A DNA stretch of 64,000 nt from Thioglobus_C sp964448305 (GTDB lineage: Bacteria > Pseudomonadota > Gammaproteobacteria > PS1 > Pseudothioglobaceae), in NCBI GenBank assembly GCA_964448305.1, contig CAYUWB010000003.1, forward strand, positions 14,123-78,122, given 5' to 3'. Below, in pieces: positions 41,303-49,323 of the stretch. The notes below the pieces were generated by a model. The model made no database searches. It worked only from the letters and a program-made list of their open reading frames with translations, and was not told where the DNA came from. Both the position numbers and the translations under genes were made by a program. Numbering within the stretch: position 1 is the stretch's first letter; every line of letters begins with the position of its first letter.

Positions 41303-42562
41303 CTAGTCTTGCACTCTTTCAATCTGAGCGCCTAATAATTTTAATTTTTCTTCAATGGTTTCATAACCACGATCAAGGTGATAAACGCGCTCAATCGTAG
41401 TGGTTCCTTTGGCAGCCAACCCTGCTAAAACCAACGAAGCCGAAGCTCGAAGGTCAGTCGCCATGAGGTGCGCGCCCGTAAGCGATTTTACACCTTTGCA
41501 AAGCACCGTGTTACCTTCTAGCGTGAGATCAGCACCCATGCGTGAGAGTTCTGGTACATGCATAAAACGATTTTCAAAAATAGTTTCAGTAATGCTACTA
41601 TGGCCATCAGCAATCGTATTGAGTGCGGTAAATTGCGCTTGCATATCGGTTGGGAAGTTTGGATAAGTGCTGGTTTTAATATTAACCGCTTTAGGTCGTC
41701 TGCCTTTCATATCAAGGGTGATTGAATGATTCTCAGTTTTTATGTCTGCACCGATTTCAATTAACTTCCCAAGGGTGGCACGCATAGATTGGTGACGAAT
41801 ATTTTTAACCGTGATAGAGCCGCCAGTAATAGCAGCGGCCACCAAATAAGTACCTGCTTCGATACGATCAGGGCAAACTGAATACTTAACACCTTTTAAA
41901 TTTTTTACACCTTCAATGGTTAGTGTTGAAGTACCGATACCCAATATTTTGGCACCCATCATGTTAAGACACTTACAAAGGTCAGAGATTTCTGGCTCTT
42001 GTGCAGCGTTGTGAATCGTGGTGATGCCTTTAGCCAAAGTAGCAGCCATTAAAATATTTTCAGTGGCCGTTACCGTGACTTGGTCAAAATGTATGTCTGT
42101 GCCAACCAGTGCGTCAGCCTGTGCATAAATATAGCCATTTTTAACTTCGATGGTGGCGCCTAATTCTTCGAGTGCTTTTAAGTGTAAATTAACCGGACGT
42201 GTGCCAATGGCGCAACCGCCTGGAAGAGAGACTTTAGCCTCTCCATATTTAGCAAGCATTGGCCCTAATACTAAGATTGAGGCGCGCATGGTTTTAACTA
42301 AATTATAATCGGCAACTAGGCTAGTAAGTTTGGATGAATCAACAAATAAATCATTATTGGATTCTAAAATAAATTCCGCACCCATGTCCATTAACAGTCT
42401 TAGGGTTGTTGAAATATCACTTAAATGAGGCGTGTTGGTTAGGGTGATTGGACCATCTGCCAAAATAGAGGCAAACAGGATAGGCAAAGAAGCGTTCTTA
42501 GAGCCGGCAGCTCTAATGGTTCCATGTAAGGCATTCCCACCTTGAATGACTAGTTTATACAC
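41303..42562 (-). CDS. murA: UDP-N-acetylglucosamine 1-carboxyvinyltransferase
   Basis: MurA makes the first committed step of peptidoglycan synthesis by adding enolpyruvate to UDP-GlcNAc. The 419-residue protein has the active-site cysteine loop LPGGCAIGTRPVNLHL, the N-terminal GGNALHGTIRAAGSKNA (with Lys22-type and Asn23-type residues) and normal length. Its first base overlaps the last base of the mlaC-like stop. The order mla-murA-hisG-hisD is the gammaproteobacterial norm minus bolA and mlaB. Confidence 0.97.
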   Translation of the reverse strand: MYKLVIQGGNALHGTIRAAGSKNASLPILFASILADGPITLTNTPHLSDISTTLRLLMDMGAEFILESNNDLFVDSSKLTSLVADYNLVKTMRASILVLGPMLAKYGEAKVSLPGGCAIGTRPVNLHLKALEELGATIEVKNGYIYAQADALVGTDIHFDQVTVTATENILMAATLAKGITTIHNAAQEPEISDLCKCLNMMGAKILGIGTSTLTIEGVKNLKGVKYSVCPDRIEAGTYLVAAAITGGSITVKNIRHQSMRATLGKLIEIGADIKTENHSITLDMKGRRPKAVNIKTSTYPNFPTDMQAQFTALNTIADGHSSITETIFENRFMHVPELSRMGADLTLEGNTVLCKGVKSLTGAHLMATDLRASASLVLAGLAAKGTTTIERVYHLDRGYETIEEKLKLLGAQIERVQD

Positions 42563-43218
42563 TATTGAAGCTTTTTAACGATTTTAGCAACTAGGCTATC
42601 TATACCTTTGCGTTTGATGTGTGAGTTAAACTGAGCAGCGTAGTTTTTAACCAAGCTAACCCCTGAAAAAATTACATCGTAAACCCTCCATTGGTTAGAG
42701 CGGATCATTTTTAAAGAAATTTTGATTGGCTTTGGGTCGTCATTAAGCGTGATGATTAATTTAACAATGGCTTTGTTGCCTTTGCGTTTAACCTTGGGAT
42801 CTACTGAAATACTAACACTATCAAGCTTTTCGTACGAGCCTAGAATGCCAGCATAGTCTTTCATTAAAGAATGCGTAATGTATTGTTGAAAAAGATGTTT
42901 TTGTTTACTACTAAGTTTACTCCAGTGTTTTTTAAGCGCTAGCTCAGTAGAAACATCCATGGCAATACTGGGCATTAATTTAATTTTAATTAATGACTTG
43001 ATATTTTCAGGCGTTGCTTTGTCTGCTTTTCTTAGCTCTTTTAGTGAAGACAATGCGCTAACCATAATATTAAGTGCCGCAGTGTTTGGCGGATCAACAA
43101 TATCAGCGACTGAGTCGTTCATTATTTGCACTGGATTTGGCATGCTCGGCATACCATCCATTGCAAAAGCAATATTTAGGTGAAAAATAGTCAATATAAT
43201 TGCAAGTCTCTTAATCAT
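42562..43218 (-). CDS. mlaC: MlaC-family phospholipid-transport periplasmic protein
   Basis: MlaC ferries phospholipids between the outer-membrane MlaA complex and the inner-membrane MlaFEDB transporter. The protein has a signal peptide (MIKRLAIILTIFHLNIAFA) from the ATG at 43218 and the Tgt2/MlaC domain with KHLFQQYITHSLMKDYAGIL and VKNYAAQFNSHIKRKGIDSL. The frame is also open to 43248 but that extension would spoil the signal peptide. No mlaF, mlaE, mlaD or mlaB lies beside it in this window. Confidence 0.85.
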   Translation of the reverse strand: MIKRLAIILTIFHLNIAFAMDGMPSMPNPVQIMNDSVADIVDPPNTAALNIMVSALSSLKELRKADKATPENIKSLIKIKLMPSIAMDVSTELALKKHWSKLSSKQKHLFQQYITHSLMKDYAGILGSYEKLDSVSISVDPKVKRKGNKAIVKLIITLNDDPKPIKISLKMIRSNQWRVYDVIFSGVSLVKNYAAQFNSHIKRKGIDSLVAKIVKKLQ

Positions 43219-43266
43219 GTTTCTTATGTCAAAATAAAATGCTTTCATTTTACCTTTTTTATCTAA

Positions 43267-45051
43267 ATGCCGGTTAAAGATAAACTTAAAAATTTAAGCC
43301 AACATCCTGGCGTCTATCAAATGCTTGATAAAAAAGATCAAGTGATTTATGTGGGCAAAGCAAAAAACCTTAAAAAAAGGGTGTCTAGTTATTTTAGCAA
43401 GCAACACTCAGATGGAAAAACCAGAGTATTAGTCGCCAATATTAAAGATTTTGAGGTGATTGTAACAGACACTGAAACTCAGGCATTGTTGTTAGAAAAC
43501 GAGCTGATTAAGCAGTACAAGCCTCGTTACAATATCTTGTTAAAAGATGCAAAAAGTTATCCGTATATCTACATCACCAATGACAAACACCCAAGAGTGA
43601 GTTTTTATCGTGGTCAAAAAAATAAAGATTATCAATTTTTTGGACCATATCCATCCGCTCATGTAGTTAGAGATTCACTGGCTTTATTAAAAAAAATATT
43701 TAAAGTTCGTCAGTGCACTAACAGCGTTTACAGATCTCGGTCCAGACCTTGTTTGGAGCATCAAATAGGCCTTTGTACAGCACCTTGTGTGGGCAAAATT
43801 AGTGATGAAAATTACGCACAAGATGTAAAAATGATGGCCTTATTTTTAAGTGGAAAAGACAAAGAAACCTTAGATAAGGTTTCAAACAAAATGCAGCAAG
43901 CATCTGCTGATTTGGATTTTGAGTTGGCCGCACATTATCGTGACCAGTTGATTGGGCTACGCACAATACAAGAACAGCATAGCTCTCAAAGTATGGGTGA
44001 TATGGATGTGGTGAGTATTGTTGAAAAAGAAGGTGTTCATGCGATTGAAGTGTTGTTTGTCCGCGCTGGCAAACAAATAGGGCAAGATTGTCTTTTTCCT
44101 AAGCATGCAAAAGGCAAGTCATCTAAAGAGGTATTGTCAGCTTTCTTGCCGTTATATTATTTAGGCAAAGACATTCCAAAACAATTACTACTTGGTGAAA
44201 AATTACCAGACAAAGTATTGATTGCTTCTGCTTTGAGCACACAGATTATTGATGCCCCGCAAAAAGACAAACGTCATTTTGTAAAGATTGCCACTTTAAC
44301 GGCCGAGGAAAACTTAAAGCAACACCTGATTTCAAAATTCACCAAGCGCTCGCAATTAATGCAATTACAAAAAACGCTTAATTTGGCTTCACTGCCAAAT
44401 CATATGGAGTGTTTTGACATTAGCCACACCATGGGTGAGGCGACGATAGCTTCTTGCGTGGTGTTTGAAAAAGGCCTGCCAAAAGTAAAAAAATATCGTC
44501 AATTTAGTATCAAAAATGTCACCCCGGGGGATGATTATGCCGCGATGAATCAAGCGGTATTTAGGCGTTATTCACGATTATTAAAAGAGAACAAATCGCT
44601 ACCTGATGTGGTGTTTATTGATGGTGGATTAGGGCAGTTAAACCAAGCTATTATGGTGATGGATTCTATTGGTATTGAATCGATCCAACTTGTGGGTGTG
44701 GCAAAAGGCGAAGGCAGAAAAGCAGGCCTTGAAACATTGATTATGGTTAAAGAGGGTAAAACTCAAAAAATTAACCTGCCACCACATGATCAGGCGCTTA
44801 TGTTGGTGAACCATATTCGTGATGAATCACACCGTTTTGCGATTAAAAATCATCGCAAAAAACGTGGAAAAAAACGCCAAACCTCTCCACTTGAAAATAT
44901 CAAAGGTATTGGTAAATTACGCAGAACAGCACTGCTGAATTATTTTGGTGGTCTGCAAGAGATACAAAAAGCCAGTCGTGATGAAATTGCAAAAGTAGAT
45001 GGAATATCTAAGGAATTAGCGGATAAAATAGTAGAAAAAATAAGGCGGTGA
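43267..45051 (+). CDS. uvrC: Excinuclease ABC subunit C
   Basis: UvrC makes both cuts in nucleotide excision repair. The 594-residue protein has the GIY-YIG domain (PGVYQMLDKKDQVIYVGKAK), the UvrB-binding domain (SADLDFELAAHYRDQLIGL), the RNase H-like C-terminal nuclease (CFDISHTMGEATIASCVVFE, DVVFIDGGLGQL) and a helix-hairpin-helix end (IKGIGKLRRTALLNYFGG). Length is normal. Confidence 0.97.
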   Translation: MPVKDKLKNLSQHPGVYQMLDKKDQVIYVGKAKNLKKRVSSYFSKQHSDGKTRVLVANIKDFEVIVTDTETQALLLENELIKQYKPRYNILLKDAKSYPYIYITNDKHPRVSFYRGQKNKDYQFFGPYPSAHVVRDSLALLKKIFKVRQCTNSVYRSRSRPCLEHQIGLCTAPCVGKISDENYAQDVKMMALFLSGKDKETLDKVSNKMQQASADLDFELAAHYRDQLIGLRTIQEQHSSQSMGDMDVVSIVEKEGVHAIEVLFVRAGKQIGQDCLFPKHAKGKSSKEVLSAFLPLYYLGKDIPKQLLLGEKLPDKVLIASALSTQIIDAPQKDKRHFVKIATLTAEENLKQHLISKFTKRSQLMQLQKTLNLASLPNHMECFDISHTMGEATIASCVVFEKGLPKVKKYRQFSIKNVTPGDDYAAMNQAVFRRYSRLLKENKSLPDVVFIDGGLGQLNQAIMVMDSIGIESIQLVGVAKGEGRKAGLETLIMVKEGKTQKINLPPHDQALMLVNHIRDESHRFAIKNHRKKRGKKRQTSPLENIKGIGKLRRTALLNYFGGLQEIQKASRDEIAKVDGISKELADKIVEKIRR

Positions 45052-45054
45052 TCT

Positions 45055-45222
45055 ATCTTTAAATTCTTTTTATTTATTTTTGTAATTGCATACTTAGTAT
45101 GGTTTTTAAACAATCGTGTTTTAGGCAAGCACCTTGCTTTGGCAAAAGTCATTGCTTTTACTTTGGTTGCCTCTAGTTTGATCGGTGCAGTTTTGTGGAC
45201 TTTATCTTATCTAGTAGAATAA
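45055..45222 (+). CDS. Short two-helix membrane protein after uvrC, no standard start
   Basis: The frame directly after the uvrC stop encodes 55 codons with two hydrophobic segments (FFLFIFVIAYLVWFL and AFTLVASSLIGAVLWTLSYL) separated by a short basic turn (NNRVLGKH). The first plausible codon is ATC (giving I/M-F-K-F-F); there is no in-frame ATG, GTG or TTG early enough. It stays in frame with uvrC, so stop-codon readthrough or a non-AUG start is needed, or the start has been lost. No family recognised. Confidence 0.45.
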   Translation: MFKFFLFIFVIAYLVWFLNNRVLGKHLALAKVIAFTLVASSLIGAVLWTLSYLVE

Positions 45223-45224
45223 AT

Positions 45225-45881
45225 TTAGCCTTTACGAGATAAAATCAGCGTATTTAGGTGTTGCGTGTTTTTAATGACTCGCTCCGATACATTAACCAAA
45301 ATCGATAAATTAGAGGCCTCCCAAACAGGTAAATCACGCATGTGGTCGCCCATATAATCAAACTGCTTATCACCAAAACGCTCGATAAGTTTTTGCGCCT
45401 TGTTGTGTGACGACAAGTTAAAGTCAGCGTTACTGGCCATCACATCATCAAACAAAGAATGATTGGCCGATTTATTTTTTAAAACTTCGGTTTTACTAGC
45501 AAAGAGATCTAAATTTTGCTCATTGTTGCTAATGGTTTCGTTGTTTTTACTTGTTTGGAAATGCTTGACCACTTCAAAAGCGTAATCTTTATGTGAGGCG
45601 GTTGCCAGTATGATGGGTGAACCTTGTTTTTTGCGCTCGACAATGTAATCAAGCGTATCTTGAATATAGGGCAATGTTTGCGCATCAATGTTAAAGCGTT
45701 TGACTAATTGTTCTTTTAAATAACCTTTGCCTTTAGCAAACCAAAAAGGGTAGAGTAGTATTAGCCACGGGCTTTTTTTAAGTACCGCCATAGAGGACTC
45801 ATACAACAAATCAGTATCGATTAACGTATGATCTAAGTCAACAATAAGAGGGATGTTGTTGTTCACTCTAATTCGCTCCAT
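45225..45881 (-). CDS. HAD-family hydrolase resembling the HAD domain of UbiA fusions
   Basis: This 218-residue protein has HAD motif I VDLDHTLIDTDLL, motif II ILATASHKDY and the final motif YMGDHMRDLPVWE. The stretch LYESSMAVLKKSPWLILLYP and KGKGYLKEQL resembles the HAD domain that is normally fused to a UbiA-type prenyltransferase; here it is free-standing. A polar insert of about 35 residues (SKNNETISNNEQNL region) separates motifs II and III. It overlaps the uup gene by 19 nt. Substrate unknown; a prenyl or sugar phosphate is a guess. Confidence 0.75.
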   Translation of the reverse strand: MERIRVNNNIPLIVDLDHTLIDTDLLYESSMAVLKKSPWLILLYPFWFAKGKGYLKEQLVKRFNIDAQTLPYIQDTLDYIVERKKQGSPIILATASHKDYAFEVVKHFQTSKNNETISNNEQNLDLFASKTEVLKNKSANHSLFDDVMASNADFNLSSHNKAQKLIERFGDKQFDYMGDHMRDLPVWEASNLSILVNVSERVIKNTQHLNTLILSRKG

Positions 45882-47731
45882 TTTTCATAATAACGCTCAA
45901 GATCTGCTTCTAATCTGGCTAGCCTAATCAACGCATCTTGAGACTCAGGTTGCTGAAAAAACTCAGGATCTGATAATTGTAATTGAATTTCACCAATTTC
46001 AATCTCTGTTTTTTCAATTTTATTAGGCAATTGTTTGAGTTCTTGTTGTTGTTTATAACTCAATTTTTTCTTTTCTACACCCACACCCGGTGTGGGTGTA
46101 GAGTTATTTTTGTTTGATTTTTTATTTGGTTTGGTTTTAGTGAGAAGTTGATCTTGTTTTTGAATGAGATAATCGTCATAACCACCGGCATATTGGTTGA
46201 TGACGCCATCACCATCCATCACCACCGTGGAGCCAACCACATTATTTAAAAAGGTTCTATCATGCGAGATTAAAATCAAAGTACCTGTATAGTCAACTAG
46301 CATTTCCTCCAATAATTCTAACGTTTCTACATCAAGGTCATTGGTAGGCTCATCAAGCACCAACAAGTTAGCGGGTTGCGATAGAATTTTTGCCAACATG
46401 AGTCGATTTTTCTCACCGCCAGAAAACATTCTAATCGGTGCCATGGCTTGTTTTCCAGTGAATAAAAATTGACGTAAATAACCAATAATATGTTTACTTT
46501 TGCCGCCAATATCAATACGTTCACGACCGCCAGAAACAAAATCCATGGCCTTCATATTTAGATCAAGGTTTTCACGCATTTGATCAAAGTAAGCTAACTT
46601 AATGGTTTTAGAGCGACGAATCGTGCCGCTATCAGGTTGTAATTCGTCTAGAAGAAGCTTAATAAAGGTAGATTTACCCGTGCCGTTACCACCGATAATG
46701 CCAATTTTCTCGCCTTTTAATACCAGCATTGAAAAATCTTTGACCAAAGTCAAATCGGCAATTTTATAGTTGATTTTTTTGACTTCAAACACCAGTTTAG
46801 AAACGCGTTTTTCATCCCCTTCTACTGAGTGAATCTTGACGCCGCCTTGTTTTTTTCGACGATTGATAAATGAAGAACGCATCGCTTGTAGTGCGCGTAC
46901 CCGTCCTTCATTGCGTGTACGTCTGGCTTTAATGCCTTGGCGAATCCACACTTCTTCTTGAGCGAGCTTTTTATCAAAACGTGCATTCGCCATTTCCTCT
47001 GCATGTAGTTGCTCATCTTTACGTTTAACATAGTCTTTGTAGCCACAGTCAAATACTGATAAGTGTCCACGATCTAAGTCAAACACTTTATTAACAATGC
47101 CCGCAATAAATGAACGATCATGGCTAATCAATACCAAGGTGCCATGAAACTCCTTTAGCATTCTTTCAAGATCAAGAATAGCGGTGATGTCCATGTGGTT
47201 AGTAGGCTCGTCAAGTAGTAGTACATCAGGCTCTTGGATAAGTGCCCTTGCTAGCATAACACGTCTGCGCCAACCACCAGAAAGTGTCGATAAAATCGCC
47301 TCAGGGTTGAGTGTGAAGCGATTTAAAATCGCCTCAATTTTGTGTAAATATTGCCAAGCATCTAATTCATCAATTTGCGTTTGCAAATCACCCGCGGCTT
47401 CCAGTTCCCCACTATTAATTAGCTGTTGATAATCGCTTAATATTAGCCCAGTATCACCGAGTCCTTCGGCAACAATATCAAATAACTTTTTATCGTTATC
47501 TTGTGGCGGTGTTTGCTCAAGATAACTGATTTTTGTCCCATTTTTAATTTTTAACTTGCCATCATCAGCAACAATCGTACCAGCTAAGATACGCATTAGA
47601 GTTGATTTGCCTTCGCCATTGCGGCCAATTAGTGCAATCTTATCGCCTTTATGAATGGTCGAACTAACGCCATCAAGGATGGGTTTGTCTGAAAAGCTAA
47701 GGGAAATATTATCTAGCGTGATCAGTGGCAT
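45863..47731 (-). CDS. uup: ABC-F ATPase Uup
   Basis: Uup is an ABC-F protein that acts on ribosomes or replication/repair structures. The 622-residue protein has two ATPase domains (Walker A GRNGEGKST and GGNGTGKST; signatures LSGGWRRRVMLARA and FSGGEKNRLMLAKI; Walker B VLLLDEPTNHMD and LLVLDEPTNDLD) and a C-terminal coiled coil (KLSYKQQQELKQLPNKIEK). The linker before the coiled coil contains a perfect DNA palindrome at 46075-46101. It is convergent with nothing upstream and divergent from ccmH. Confidence 0.94.
   Translation of the reverse strand: MPLITLDNISLSFSDKPILDGVSSTIHKGDKIALIGRNGEGKSTLMRILAGTIVADDGKLKIKNGTKISYLEQTPPQDNDKKLFDIVAEGLGDTGLILSDYQQLINSGELEAAGDLQTQIDELDAWQYLHKIEAILNRFTLNPEAILSTLSGGWRRRVMLARALIQEPDVLLLDEPTNHMDITAILDLERMLKEFHGTLVLISHDRSFIAGIVNKVFDLDRGHLSVFDCGYKDYVKRKDEQLHAEEMANARFDKKLAQEEVWIRQGIKARRTRNEGRVRALQAMRSSFINRRKKQGGVKIHSVEGDEKRVSKLVFEVKKINYKIADLTLVKDFSMLVLKGEKIGIIGGNGTGKSTFIKLLLDELQPDSGTIRRSKTIKLAYFDQMRENLDLNMKAMDFVSGGRERIDIGGKSKHIIGYLRQFLFTGKQAMAPIRMFSGGEKNRLMLAKILSQPANLLVLDEPTNDLDVETLELLEEMLVDYTGTLILISHDRTFLNNVVGSTVVMDGDGVINQYAGGYDDYLIQKQDQLLTKTKPNKKSNKNNSTPTPGVGVEKKKLSYKQQQELKQLPNKIEKTEIEIGEIQLQLSDPEFFQQPESQDALIRLARLEADLERYYEKWSELE
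46075..46101. repeat. Perfect 13-bp inverted repeat inside uup
   Basis: CTACACCCACACC (46075-46087) and GGTGTGGGTGTAG (46089-46101) are exact reverse complements around one base. The GC-rich palindrome stands out from AT-rich surroundings and encodes the linker STPTPGVGVEKK of Uup. Confidence 0.8.
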
Positions 47732-47783
47732 GCTTAAGTCTCATGGGTTAAAATTGTGTTAATTCTATTTTTGATATTTTAGT

Positions 47784-48254
47784 ATGCGATATTTTATACC
47801 TCTCAAGGCTTTAGCGAGCATCGTTAGCATGATCTTGTTAATAAGCTATTCTCAGCTCACCTATGCAGAAAGTATTGAGGCCAATAAATTTTCGAACAAT
47901 AATCAAGAAATACGTTATCGAGCGCTAATTGATGAGATTCGCTGTCCGGTTTGTCAGGGACAAAGTATTGGTGGATCAAACGCAGGATTGGCTAAAGATT
48001 TACGTGAACAAGTTAGAAAAATGATCATTAAAGATAATGGCGATGACGAAATCAGGCAATTTATGGTGGATCGTTATGGTGATTTTGTCGTGTTTGAACC
48101 GCCTGTTAATAAAAGCACTTATTTTTTATGGTTTGGACCGCCTTTGTTTTTAGCATTAGGGTTGTTCTTTTTTATTCGTTCGTTATCAAATAAAAAAAAG
48201 GCGGATCAGGCTCAAGCAGTAGATACCACTAAAGCCAAGGAATTATTAAAGTGA
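47784..48254 (+). CDS. ccmH: Cytochrome c maturation protein CcmH
   Basis: CcmH reduces the apocytochrome c CXXCH cysteines for haem attachment in the periplasm. The 156-residue protein has a signal peptide, the redox motif EIRCPVCQGQSIGGSNAGLA, and one C-terminal membrane anchor (YFLWFGPPLFLALGLFFFI). The usual partners ccmI and ccmF/G are not beside it; it overlaps yjbQ by 4 nt instead. This fits the c-type cytochromes seen near 61.5 kb. Confidence 0.93.
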   Translation: MRYFIPLKALASIVSMILLISYSQLTYAESIEANKFSNNNQEIRYRALIDEIRCPVCQGQSIGGSNAGLAKDLREQVRKMIIKDNGDDEIRQFMVDRYGDFVVFEPPVNKSTYFLWFGPPLFLALGLFFFIRSLSNKKKADQAQAVDTTKAKELLK

Positions 48255-48661
48255 GCCATCAGCAAGAGTTACTGATTAAAACTCAAGGTCGAGGCGCAAT
48301 AGAAATTACACAATTGGTGAATGCTGTTGTTGCTAAGTCAGAACAGCTTCATACTTTGTGCCATGTTTTTGTTACTCACACTTCAGCCTCGCTGATGATT
48401 ACGGGTAATGAAGATGCCAATGTTTTGTTAGATATTGAAGACTATTTTCAAGCGCAAGTCACTGATGCTAACCCGACTTACCGACATAATAACGAAGGTG
48501 ATTTTGATATGTCAGGCCATATTCGCACGGTTTTAACGGGAGAGGGTAAAACCATTCCAATTCAAGCAGGGCAGTTGGCTTTGGGAAAATTTCAAGGTTT
48601 GTTCTTATATGAACATCGTGCCGGTGAAAATAATCGCAAGCTCATTGTTACTTTGTCATGA
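48251..48661 (+). CDS. yjbQ: YjbQ family protein
   Basis: This 136-residue protein is of the YjbQ/UPF0047 family, recognised by HVFVTHTSASLMITGNEDANV and the C-terminal LGKFQGLFLYEHRAG. Family members have weak thiamine-phosphate synthase activity, with an unclear main role. The GTG start overlaps the ccmH stop (GTGA) and its own stop overlaps the TPR gene in ATGA, so the three are coupled. Confidence 0.92.
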   Translation: MSHQQELLIKTQGRGAIEITQLVNAVVAKSEQLHTLCHVFVTHTSASLMITGNEDANVLLDIEDYFQAQVTDANPTYRHNNEGDFDMSGHIRTVLTGEGKTIPIQAGQLALGKFQGLFLYEHRAGENNRKLIVTLS

Positions 48662-49323
48662 GTAGCGAGCTAGAGCTTAGTGACTTAATGGTTGCTGCTT
48701 ATACACATCAGAAAAACGGCGAATTATCAAAAGCGATTCAGGCATGGAATGCATTGCTTAATCATAAGGCTGCTGATAAAAATCTTAAAGCTAATGCGCA
48801 TTTGAGCCTGGGTAATTTGCATCAATTACAAGGTAATGACGAGTTAGCAATTGAGAGTATGTCTAGCGCCATTAAAGCCAATCCAAACAGTGCTGAGGCT
48901 TATTTTTGTTTGGCTTATATGGAGCAAGAAAAAGACAATTTTTCTCTGGCAGTTAACTATTTTGAAAAAGCATTAACCCTTAACGCGAATGATGCTGGGG
49001 CTTTTAACAACCTCGGTAATTGCTATGATCGATTAGAAAAAAGCAATGAAGCGATTAATGCTTATTCCCAAGCAATCACCCTAGATGAGAATTATATTGC
49101 AGCGATTTACAATCGTGGCAATGCTTATATGAAAGTTGCAAAAGACAATCTTGCATTAGACGATTTAAATAAAGCCATTGAATTGGATGCAAATTTCTAT
49201 CAAGCCTATTATAATCGTGGCACTTTGCTTAAGAGGCTGGGAAAATCTAGCGAGGCTGAAAAGGATTTAATCAAAGCAAAAGCATTAGCACAACAAGAAT
49301 TAGAGGAAAAAACAAAGCAGTGA
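48658..49323 (+). CDS. Tetratricopeptide-repeat protein
   Basis: This 221-residue protein consists of about five TPR units (for example AEAYFCLAYMEQEKDNFSLA, AGAFNNLGNCYDRLEKSNEA, IAAIYNRGNAYMKVAKDNLA and YQAYYNRGTLLKRLGKSSEA). No signal peptide is present, so it is cytoplasmic. TPR scaffolds bind other proteins; in the ccm setting they often bind apocytochromes (CcmI-like), but those are membrane-anchored and this is not. Coupled to yjbQ and, by GTGA, to lysS. Confidence 0.88.
   Translation: MSSELELSDLMVAAYTHQKNGELSKAIQAWNALLNHKAADKNLKANAHLSLGNLHQLQGNDELAIESMSSAIKANPNSAEAYFCLAYMEQEKDNFSLAVNYFEKALTLNANDAGAFNNLGNCYDRLEKSNEAINAYSQAITLDENYIAAIYNRGNAYMKVAKDNLALDDLNKAIELDANFYQAYYNRGTLLKRLGKSSEAEKDLIKAKALAQQELEEKTKQ

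Noticed and set aside
40926..41306. A 126-codon plus-strand frame opposite hisG
   Set aside because: Ser/Thr/Ile-rich translation typical of an antisense shadow of a conserved gene.
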